In this document: positions 6,960 to 13,408 of the stretch, in pieces
Numbering within the stretch: position 1 is the stretch's first letter
How the letters are laid out: each line of letters starts with the position of its first letter
Source of the DNA: CAZJYI01 sp964550025
GTDB lineage: Bacteria; Verrucomicrobiota; Kiritimatiellia; UBA8416; CAYOBW01
DNA length: 16,778 nucleotides
Assembly: GCA_964550025.1 (NCBI GenBank)
Contig: CAZJYI010000211.1
Coordinates: forward strand, 1-16,778
Direction of reading: 5' to 3'
Made by a program: the position numbers and the translations under genes
The notes under the pieces: model-generated
What the model was told of the DNA's origin: nothing
Databases searched by the model: none
What the model saw: only the letters and a program-made list of their open reading frames with translations

Positions 6960-7751
6960 ATGAATATCACATCGACTCTCTTAGCCGCCCTGTTCGCGGC
7001 GACCACCGTTGCCGTGGGGCAGAGCCCGGGCGAGCCCGGCCGCGTCCTGATCGTATCCGACGAAGCCGGTGAGCTGGATGTGCTGGCGAAAGCCCTCACG
7101 GCCAAAGCGGGCTATGCCGTGGAGTCGGTGTCACAGAAGGCGCTCCGGCAGGATCTTGCGGCGCATGCCGCCGTCATCATGTACATCCACCGCCCCATCC
7201 TGCCGGCCATCGAGACCGCGCTCATTGCGTACGCGCGGAAGGGGGGCAGGCTCCTGGTGCTGCACCATGGGATTGCCTCGGCAAAGTGGAAGAACCCGAA
7301 GTGGCTCGAGTTCGTCGGCATCTCGATGGCCCCGCGCGATGCGGAGAAGTACCCCTGGCGTGTTGCCGGCAACACGACGCATACCATGGTCAACCTTGCG
7401 CCCGGCCACTACATCACGACCCGCAACGTGAAGTACGACCGGCAGGTCGAATACGCGTCGCCCGACGTGCCGTCACGCCGGGGCCGTTTCCCGGCGTTTG
7501 ACCTGCCGAACACGGAGGTGTTTCGCCACCAGCGTTTCACGGATGGCGACGCCAAGACGGTGTTGTTCGGCTACCAGTACAAGGATGCCAGAACCGGCGC
7601 CGTTAGCATGGAGGACACGTCGGGATGGCTGAAGCCGGCTGAGAAGGGCTGGCTCTTCTACCTGCAGCCGGGACACGCGGCCCACGATTTCCGTAACGCG
7701 TCCTTCCTGCAGGTCATCTCGAACTGCCTGGACTGGCAGCCCGAATCCTGA
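6960..7751 (+). CDS. Secreted ThuA-like domain protein (second copy)
   Basis: A 263-aa protein with a signal peptide of about 21 residues (ending AVGQ) and a ThuA-like flavodoxin fold: VLIVSD (29-34) as the first strand and GGRLLVLHHG (95-104) at the elbow, where histidines lie near the glutamine-amidotransferase nucleophile position. It also has a conserved-looking C-terminal GWLFYLQPGHAAHDF. It is distantly related to the ThuA-like protein at 759-1661 rather than a recent duplicate. The ATG at 6960 follows a GGGGAG site by 8 nt; the frame upstream of it (to 6774) overlaps the divergent gene and has no support. It is the only confident gene on the plus strand. It is probably periplasmic and sugar-related; the reaction is unknown. 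Confidence 0.85.
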   Translation: MNITSTLLAALFAATTVAVGQSPGEPGRVLIVSDEAGELDVLAKALTAKAGYAVESVSQKALRQDLAAHAAVIMYIHRPILPAIETALIAYARKGGRLLVLHHGIASAKWKNPKWLEFVGISMAPRDAEKYPWRVAGNTTHTMVNLAPGHYITTRNVKYDRQVEYASPDVPSRRGRFPAFDLPNTEVFRHQRFTDGDAKTVLFGYQYKDARTGAVSMEDTSGWLKPAEKGWLFYLQPGHAAHDFRNASFLQVISNCLDWQPES

Positions 7752-8130
7752 CGGTGGGTTGTTCCGCGCCAACGGTATGTGCCACCACTCTCTCCGTTCA
7801 CGCTCCTCCGTAGGCCGGATATCCGATCCGGCAAGCCTGGCGCGTGGAGGAGAGAGGCGACGAGGACAACCCTTGTCATCCCGTTGTCGTGACTGCCTCG
7901 TTCCCATGCCGGATCGGATATCCGGCCTACAATGGAGGCATGTGGACCACCGTGCTTAGGGCAGTCACGGTACTGCCGGAGTATGCGGGAGAACTGTTGC
8001 GCACGCAATCTGAATACAGATGAACGGTCCGACAGGCATTTCTACCCCCTCTACCTCGCATCCAGGTTTCCGCTGTCCGGTTCGGTTGGTTGATATCTGG
8101 TCGGCGTCCCATTGGCTGTCAGTGTGGATC
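7752..8130. other. Intergenic region between convergent genes, with inverted repeats
   Basis: These 379 bases separate the convergent ThuA-like and HzsA-family genes. They hold the 121-bp inverted-repeat element listed separately and a small palindrome GGCAGT-(6 nt)-ACTGCC at 7960-7977. No gene and no clear T-rich terminator were seen. Confidence 0.5.
7810..7930. mobile_element. MITE-like element with perfect 24-bp terminal inverted repeats
   Basis: The 24 bases at 7810-7833 are the exact reverse complement of 7907-7930. Each arm starts GTAGGCCGGATATCC when read inward, and each arm can also fold on itself (GCCGGAT-ATCCG-ATCCGGC). Beyond the arms, CCTCC on the left faces GGAGG on the right after a 3-nt bulge. 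The 73-bp centre encodes nothing. This fits a non-autonomous miniature element or a REP-type palindrome pair; no clear target duplication is visible. Confidence 0.7.
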
Positions 8131-11100
8131 TCAGTCTTCTGTCGGGGGTACGTGCGAGAACGTTTCCCAGTACGCCCGCTCAACGGCGTAGGTGTCCACG
8201 GGGATGTCGGACGGCAGGTCTTTCGGCAGGATGCCGTAGCGCTGCATTTCGCGGATGTAGAAGCGGTTGGGGCGGAAGCCGGGCATGTCGAAACGCTTGT
8301 GGTGTGCCAGCCGTTGCGAGGCGTCGCGGATGGCGGCGAAGACCTCCTGGTAGTCGGGGTCGGCCGTATCGGCAAAGACGGTCTTCCCGCACAGTGCCAG
8401 CCCGCCAGCCGTTTTCGCGAGTGGTGCGCGCAGCAGAAGCGATTTCTCCGGATGGTCGAGGTTGCACAGCGCCTGGTGGAGCGGAGCTTCGCCGAGCTGG
8501 AAGTAGGCGAGGTGGCGGATCAGAATGATGTCGTAGGGATCGGACAGCAGCGGCTGAGCGGGTTTCCGTTTTCCGAACCGGAAGTTGACCGCGCCCTTCT
8601 TCACGTTTCGGTACGGTGGCTTGCTCGTCTCGTGGCACGATCCGCAACGGCGGCGTATGGTCGCCTCGGGAAACGTCACCGTGTGGATGCCGCTGCCGAG
8701 CGCACCGTAGGTTCCCGGATACACCGCGCCCGACTCGATCCAGAGGCGCACGATCTCGCGTTCGCGCTCCGAAAGCCTGGCATCGTAGTGAGTTTCGTCG
8801 ATCAGCGTCATCAGCCGGCTCGCGGAGCTGCCGATGCTGCGCGGCGCGCGGTTGCCCGTGCCGTTGCGGCCGTCGGAGACCAGCCCGTGGCTGAACAGCG
8901 TCCAGTAGGATGTCGTGTAGTACGGCGTGCGGTTTCCCGACAGGTCCACCCCCCCGTCCCGCTTGTCGGGTCGGTGGCAGGCCACGCAGTGGCGGTCCAG
9001 TATCGGCTGGATGTCGCGCGGGAAGTCCATCACGTCCGGGATGCCCTCGAAGGGCGTCGGCCGGCTTGGGGGGCGATGGAGCGCCTGAAGGGCCGAGGCG
9101 GGCCGGGACGGTGGCGCCAGTACCCGCTGTTCGTGGCACCCCACGCAGGACGTCACCTCGCCCGGCTGTAACGTCACAAAGCTCTGCATGCGCTTGACGG
9201 ACATGTCGTTTTCGTCGAGCGCGACGAAGAAGAGGGACTTGAGCGCGGGCAATTCCATGTAGGCGGACCCGTCTTCCTCAACCGGCACGGTACCCAGGAC
9301 GCGCTCGAGCATGAACGCCCCTCCCACCGTGAGCGGCTCCTGGCCGTTGGAGAAGTTCGCGGGGCGGGGGAGCTGCTCGAGGATCAGCAGCTTCTTGATG
9401 TCGCCGCGTTCGATCCCCGCCATGTTGCGGCCCTCGTAGATGTCCGACAGCACGAGCTGCCCGGTGGACTTCCCGGCACTGAATTGCGAAGGCACGACGG
9501 GTTCGCGGGGCCGGGGCCGAAGCGGCCGCGGCTCGTGGCAGTCCCAGCGCGCGCCCTTGCGGGTCGGTCGAAAGAGTGGTTGCGTCTTGCCCTCTGCGGT
9601 CTGGAGGTGCAAGCCCGCATGGTCGGCCACTAGAAAACACTCTTCAGACAGCGGGTACGGATCCCGGAAGCGCTGCCGGCCGATCTTGCGCACCATGGAG
9701 AGATCGTCCGGTCCCCGACTGGGGTCGATAACGGCGACAACACCCTCGTGCTCGCGCAGGCCGTGCCCCGGGGAGAACGAGGTGACGACTTTGCCGGTAC
9801 CGGGAATGGGCTTTGCGTCGATCAGGACGCCGCCCGGATTCTGGTTGCCGAAGTAGACCATGACGCCGGTGCCGTCGGGGTTGACGGTCCAGAGGTGGTG
9901 GTAGAGCAACATGTGCCGGTCGACGTATTCCCATCGCATGTAGAGGACCCGGCCGTCCGGCAGCATCCAGGGCGTATTCTCCTGCTCCGCGTTGGTCGAC
10001 AGCATGCGGATGTTGCCGCCGTCCCCATCGCAGCGGTAGAGCGTCGCCACCTGGGTGCGCCAGCAGGGAACAAAGCGGTGGCAGCGGCTGGAGCAAAACA
10101 CGATCCCGCCGTCGGGCGTGTAGATCGGCTCGATGTCGTTGTCGGGACCGCCGGTCAACTGCACCAGGTTCCTGCCGTCGACGCCGATCTCGTAGAGGTG
10201 AAACACCTTGGTCCCGCCTCTACGGTACGAGAACAGGATCTTCTTTCCATTGTAGTGCACGTTCGGATCGCGAATGCCACCCTTGGGATCGTCCAGCAGC
10301 ACCTTCAGTTTGCCGGTCCGCAGGTTGAAGCGGCAGAGCCGCCCGCCGTCGGCGAACGCGTACTTCATGTCGCCCTCGACAGTCAGCGCGGCTTTCGAGT
10401 ACGGCGACTCTGTTTCGCAGTAGTGACCGAAGTTGCCGTACCAGTGATCGCGTCCGGACACGCGCTGCGCAAAGACGATCTCTTCGAACGGGTTGCCGTT
10501 GCCCGCGAGCGCCTCGTCGAGAAGGTCCGTCTGCTCGGGGCGGAACGGCTCGGGCTCCGGTGCGGCCGCCAGGAGGTTCTCCGGCGCGGGGGCCGGCAGC
10601 CCCAGGACCGCGACCGGGTCGAACGAGGAACGCCCCGCCACGGACTGGAGGAACAGGCCGCGGACCGGTTGCCCGTCCGGGTAACCCAGCTCGGAGAGGT
10701 CCAGCGCCACGGCGGCGGCCACGAACCCTCCTTCACCCGCGGCGTGGACGGCATACGCAGTCGAAGAAAACGCTGCCATGTCCCGCGGGGGAGAGGTGAA
10801 GCGGTAGAGATAGAGAGGGGGCAGCTCTACCGCCGCCGATCCGGCGGCCGGGATGTCGTACTTTTCCACGGTGTAACCGCGCAGACCCGCTGCCTGCTCG
10901 ACCGGCGAGACGTGGAACGGATCACCGGCGCCGCCCTTGTGGATCTCGAACAGCACGACGTCCGGTCCGGGACGGTTGACTACCGCCGTCTCGAACGCCA
11001 CGGCCATGCCCGGCGTGATTCTGTCGCCGCCCGCGACGCGTGCGGTGCCGAGGGGGGTCGCGGCGCCACCCGGGTTGGGCAGGCCGCAAGTGAGGCGCCG

Positions 11101-11400
11101 GTCGAGGAGTAGAGCGCGCTGACCCGCCGACAGGACATCGCGGGGCGAGCCAAGAGACAGGGCCACTCCGCCGGATGAACGGTATTGCGCGACCCGGCAT
11201 CCGATGAGCTTGCTCGCGTTGTAGATGCGTTTCTGACCGTCGTGTTCGACGGTGACGCTGGTCAGGACCTCGTCGCCGTCTTGCGGGCTGGTGGTGTAGC
11301 CGGTCAGTGTTCCCCCGGCCAGAGCGACCGAGGCGCACGAGAGGAAGACCAGGACGCTGGTAGGATACCGCTTCACGTGATGCAGAATAGGTTCCTTCAT
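8131..11400 (-). CDS. HzsA-family multihaem cytochrome with TolB-like propeller (three CXXCH)
   Basis: A 1,089-aa exported protein (signal peptide about 1-28, ending SVALA). Residues of about 330-650 form TolB/PD40-type propeller strands (for example FSYRRGGTKVFHLYEIGVDG and IEPIYTPDGGIVFCSSRC). A segment running from GTVPVEEDGSAYMELP to PGEVTSCVGCHE matches the hydrazine synthase alpha-subunit middle-domain family. Three covalent haem c motifs are visible: CVGCH at 752, CVACH at 805 and CGSCH at 919. HzsA proper makes hydrazine in anammox bacteria, but relatives occur in many non-anammox PVC genomes with unknown roles, and no hzsB or hzsC homologue is adjacent. It is probably a periplasmic electron-transfer or redox enzyme. 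The ATG at 11400 (a GTG at 11403 adjoins it) has no clear ribosome-binding site; a GTG near 11376 could also start a tidy signal peptide. Confidence 0.85.
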   Translation of the reverse strand: MKEPILHHVKRYPTSVLVFLSCASVALAGGTLTGYTTSPQDGDEVLTSVTVEHDGQKRIYNASKLIGCRVAQYRSSGGVALSLGSPRDVLSAGQRALLLDRRLTCGLPNPGGAATPLGTARVAGGDRITPGMAVAFETAVVNRPGPDVVLFEIHKGGAGDPFHVSPVEQAAGLRGYTVEKYDIPAAGSAAVELPPLYLYRFTSPPRDMAAFSSTAYAVHAAGEGGFVAAAVALDLSELGYPDGQPVRGLFLQSVAGRSSFDPVAVLGLPAPAPENLLAAAPEPEPFRPEQTDLLDEALAGNGNPFEEIVFAQRVSGRDHWYGNFGHYCETESPYSKAALTVEGDMKYAFADGGRLCRFNLRTGKLKVLLDDPKGGIRDPNVHYNGKKILFSYRRGGTKVFHLYEIGVDGRNLVQLTGGPDNDIEPIYTPDGGIVFCSSRCHRFVPCWRTQVATLYRCDGDGGNIRMLSTNAEQENTPWMLPDGRVLYMRWEYVDRHMLLYHHLWTVNPDGTGVMVYFGNQNPGGVLIDAKPIPGTGKVVTSFSPGHGLREHEGVVAVIDPSRGPDDLSMVRKIGRQRFRDPYPLSEECFLVADHAGLHLQTAEGKTQPLFRPTRKGARWDCHEPRPLRPRPREPVVPSQFSAGKSTGQLVLSDIYEGRNMAGIERGDIKKLLILEQLPRPANFSNGQEPLTVGGAFMLERVLGTVPVEEDGSAYMELPALKSLFFVALDENDMSVKRMQSFVTLQPGEVTSCVGCHEQRVLAPPSRPASALQALHRPPSRPTPFEGIPDVMDFPRDIQPILDRHCVACHRPDKRDGGVDLSGNRTPYYTTSYWTLFSHGLVSDGRNGTGNRAPRSIGSSASRLMTLIDETHYDARLSEREREIVRLWIESGAVYPGTYGALGSGIHTVTFPEATIRRRCGSCHETSKPPYRNVKKGAVNFRFGKRKPAQPLLSDPYDIILIRHLAYFQLGEAPLHQALCNLDHPEKSLLLRAPLAKTAGGLALCGKTVFADTADPDYQEVFAAIRDASQRLAHHKRFDMPGFRPNRFYIREMQRYGILPKDLPSDIPVDTYAVERAYWETFSHVPPTED

Positions 11401-11445
11401 CACGGAATGTAAGGCAAAAAGGGGGGACGGCGTGAGTTCAGAGAG

Positions 11446-11682
11446 TTGTGCCGGGCCTTCAGCCCTTGATACTCAAGGTACACACGTTTCACCCCAGCCC
11501 TGTCGGGCTGGGCTGGCTTGTGTCGGGCCGTTGGCCCTGTGGTATCCCCTCCCCGAGGGCTGAAAGCCCGGCAAGAGACCAGCCCAGGGCGTGGGCCCTG
11601 GGGATAACGGGAACGAAAACGGGATCAGGGCTGAAAGCCCGACACAATCCCGTCCTCAGAACCCATGTCGGGCCGTCGGCCC
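11446..11682. repeat. Array of alternating intergenic palindromes
   Basis: At least seven short palindromes are packed in 240 bp: GGGC-CTTCA-GCCC (11453-11465), CCAGCCC-type with TGTC loop (11493-11512), GGGCC-GTT-GGCCC (11525-11537), GGGC-TGAAA-GCCC (11557-11569 and 11628-11640), CCCAGGGC-GTGG-GCCCTGGG-like (11583-11602) and GGGCC-GTC-GGCCC (11670-11682). The 11628 unit is further enclosed by ACGGGAT/ATCCCGT arms (11619-11653). The two types recur with the shared side motif TGTCGGGC or GCCCGACACA. This looks like a REP/BIME-type array. It lies upstream of the HzsA-family gene and downstream of a pseudogene. Confidence 0.8.
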
Positions 11683-11695
11683 TCTATGTGGCGTG

Positions 11696-11948
11696 TCATT
11701 CCAGGTACGGCGCCAGGTCCGGCCAGGTTGAGGGCGGGGCGTTGGATGCTCCCGTCTCAAACGCCCCCATGTCAGGGGCCTTCCCAAGAAAGCCGTCGTT
11801 GATGTTCGGCAGGCGGCAGCCGGCGTCATGGCCGGGCGTGCCCGTCTTCAATCCCGGCGAAGTCGCCGTTGTCGAGCAGATTTGCTCCCGCGACGCACCG
11901 GCACGTCGCAACAAGGCAGCCTGTCAGCAGGAACTCTCTCATGCTCAT
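11696..11948 (-). pseudogene. Remnant of a secreted protein with its middle deleted
   Basis: From an ATG at 11948, with GGAG nine bases upstream, there is a short signal peptide (MSMREFLLTGCLVATCRC) and then the mature-type start NLLDNGDF, a common beginning of secreted carbohydrate-binding or polysaccharide-active proteins. The frame meets a stop at 11826. In another frame, 11914-11696 encodes PNINDGFLGKAPDMGAFETG and a tail ending in APYLE. The PDMGAFE type of ending closes many large right-handed beta-helix or Q-anchored surface proteins. The two ends therefore appear joined out of frame by a large internal deletion near 11850. It lies 77 nt downstream of the GH16 gene. The ends are recognised by eye and the parent family is uncertain. 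Confidence 0.55.
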
Positions 11949-11965
11949 GGCTCTCATCTCCGTAG

Positions 11966-12012
11966 CGCCCCGCTCCTGCGGGGTGACACGTGGCGCCCCT
12001 CTCCGAGGGGCG
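11966..12012. repeat. Two tandem GC-rich hairpins between GH16 and the pseudogene
   Basis: CCCCGC-TCCT-GCGGGG (11968-11983) and CGCCCCTC-TCC-GAGGGGCG (11994-12012) lie side by side, 14 to 58 nt past the GH16 stop. They could stabilise the operon's 3' end or slow transcription, but no T-run follows, so termination is not established. They may also be another class of intergenic palindromic repeat. Confidence 0.5.
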
Positions 12013-12025
12013 TCGCACGCAGACA

Positions 12026-12817
12026 CTATGGTGCCCGACTGTCCGCGTCCGGCTTGTAGACCCGAACGTAGTCGACAAGAAAGCTGTCCGGCAGCTTTGC
12101 GTCCGCGATGTTCTTAGCCCACTTGCCCACTTCGAGGCTGAGGATCATGTACTCGGAGCGTTTCGAGATGCCCTCGTTCGTTCGCCAGGTTTCCTTGCCG
12201 TCCACGTAGAAGACATACTCCTCGGCCGTCCACAGCAGGCCGACCGTGTGCCACCCTTCGCTCAGTCCGGGGATGGCAACTTTCGTTCCCGCGCGCTTGT
12301 GGTCCTCCCCGTAGCCGTCCCAGTGCAGGTTGTGGAGGATCTTCTCGCCGTACTTCACCAGGTACTCGAAGATGTCGATCTCCGTGCCCGACTTCGCCGG
12401 GTTGCCGATCTCCTTGCCCATCGACGGGCTTTGCAGCCAGAATGCCGACCAGTGTCCGAGCTGCTTCTGAAGCTGAACGCGGCATTCGAAATAGCCGAAG
12501 GTCGTCTCGAACTTGCCCTGCGTGCCGATCATGGCGGTGTGGAACTTGTCCCCGCTGCGCCGGGTTGTCAGGAGGAGCGTTCCCTTACCGTCGAGGGTCA
12601 CGGTGTCCTTCACACTAACGGCGTCGCGTCGCGGCCCGAGCTGGCGATAGCCCCATTTCGCCATGTCGAGGGTCGTACCGTCGAACTCATCCGCCCACAC
12701 CAGCTTGTATCCCTTGACGGGGATGTCGGGGGCGGTGGCGGAACTGTCGGCGGCACGAATTGCAGTGACGGAAACCACGAGCGTCAGGGCCGCTGCCGTG
12801 TAGAGTCGTGTTGTCAC
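12026..12817 (-). CDS. Secreted GH16 family glycoside hydrolase
   Basis: A 263-aa enzyme with a signal peptide (about 1-22) and one GH16 jelly-roll domain. The catalytic signature EIDIFE lies at 146-151, giving E146 as nucleophile and E151 as acid/base, with D148 between them. WADEFDG (41-47), GYFECRVQL (108-116), HWSAFWLQ (122-129) and LVDYVRVYK near the end are further GH16 landmarks. GH16 enzymes cut beta-1,3/1,4-linked polysaccharides such as laminarin, agar, carrageenan or porphyran by a retaining mechanism; which one is not decidable here. The GTG at 12817 overlaps the TGA of the upstream 79-aa gene (GTGA), implying translational coupling. The frame extends further upstream to 12904 but the signal peptide starts at this GTG. 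Confidence 0.9.
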   Translation of the reverse strand: MTTRLYTAAALTLVVSVTAIRAADSSATAPDIPVKGYKLVWADEFDGTTLDMAKWGYRQLGPRRDAVSVKDTVTLDGKGTLLLTTRRSGDKFHTAMIGTQGKFETTFGYFECRVQLQKQLGHWSAFWLQSPSMGKEIGNPAKSGTEIDIFEYLVKYGEKILHNLHWDGYGEDHKRAGTKVAIPGLSEGWHTVGLLWTAEEYVFYVDGKETWRTNEGISKRSEYMILSLEVGKWAKNIADAKLPDSFLVDYVRVYKPDADSRAP

Positions 12818-13053
12818 TTCTTCGGCTTCAGCAGCTTGTGTTTGTAGTGCCGCCGCATCCGGTTGCAGCTGTCCAGGTCGCTTCGTCCCTCGTCGTTTTC
12901 CCACACTTCGTCGTAGACCGGCTTCGTGGGGCGGCGTTTCAGCTGTTCCTCACGTTCCACGGTGCCGTCGTTGAGACATTCCAGTTCGAGATAGCGCGTC
13001 CGTTTCGACGGGCGCAGTCGGTCCGACAGGATTACGAGGACTTTTCTTTTCAT
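12814..13053 (-). CDS. Small basic hypothetical protein (79 aa)
   Basis: A 79-residue protein beginning MKRKVLVILSDRL, with an Arg/Lys-rich body, a YDEVWENDEGRSD acidic stretch (47-59) and a very basic tail (HYKHKLLKPKK). I recognise no family. It has no signal peptide, unlike its neighbours, so it is probably cytoplasmic. Its ATG overlaps the preceding ORF's TGA (ATGA) and its TGA overlaps the GH16 GTG (GTGA), strong contextual evidence for a translated gene. No Shine-Dalgarno site precedes it. An adjacent TATTAT box could alternatively drive a leaderless message. Confidence 0.65.
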   Translation of the reverse strand: MKRKVLVILSDRLRPSKRTRYLELECLNDGTVEREEQLKRRPTKPVYDEVWENDEGRSDLDSCNRMRRHYKHKLLKPKK

Positions 13054-13062
13054 AATCGCGGG

Positions 13063-13091
13063 ATAATAATGAAGTCGGCGCCTTTTGCGAA
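13063..13091 (-). promoter_or_regulatory. Possible internal promoter for the 79-aa gene
   Basis: TATTAT (13063-13068, a 5/6 -10 box) and TTCGCA (13086-13091, 4/6) are separated by 17 nt. The -10 box ends only 9 nt before the ATG at 13053, so a transcript would start about one to three bases before the start codon, that is, leaderless. This fits the missing ribosome-binding site, but the boxes lie inside the tail of the upstream ORF and may be chance. Confidence 0.35.
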
Positions 13092-13128
13092 GCCTGGATT
13101 GTGCGTAGCTGGACCACGTTGCGTAAAA

Positions 13129-13207
13129 CCAGTAGCCCGTCCGCCGCAGGCGGAAACGCGGGCTTCCCCCTGACGACGTCCTTTCGCGGCATTCTCAGCC
13201 CGCTTCC
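13129..13207. repeat. Repeat element, copy A (truncated)
   Basis: It shares with 16625-16702 the start CCAGTAGCCCGTCCGCC, the block GGCGGAAACGCGGGCTT and, about 25 variable bases later, TCTCAGCCCGCTTCC. The stem arms AGCCCG/CGGGCT and TCCGCC/GGCGGA are kept while the loop differs (GCA here, AGC in copy B), so the fold is conserved. The right-hand end with GGGCTACT, present in copy B, is missing here. Confidence 0.7.
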
Positions 13208-13408
13208 GGCAGCTCAGGCCTGTCGAACAGGTTGACGAGCCATCGAGCCACCCTGGCAAGCGGGGGTCCTTCAGCCTCCATCCATGCGTGATGATGACCG
13301 GCCGGAAGGCGGACGGCGGGTCGCGGAACTGCTCGCGCAAGATGTCCGACGATCCTGACGCGGTACATGCCGCGACAAGCAACCCCGCCGCCGTCTTTCC
13401 AATGATGC

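Noticed and set aside
9748..11112. A 454-codon open frame on the plus strand, with others at 2351-3403 and 8020-9171
   Set aside because: They lie opposite the HzsA-family and glycosidase genes, have compositionally odd peptides rich in Val/Ala/Arg/Asp, and show no motif or ribosome-binding site.
8131..11400. Calling this gene hydrazine synthase (anammox)
   Set aside because: Only the alpha-type middle domain and haem motifs are seen. There is no HzsB, HzsC, hydrazine dehydrogenase or anammox context, and the family is broader than that activity.
11446..11682. CRISPR array
   Set aside because: The repeated units are short palindromes of two types with irregular spacing and no constant-length spacers; no cas gene is present.
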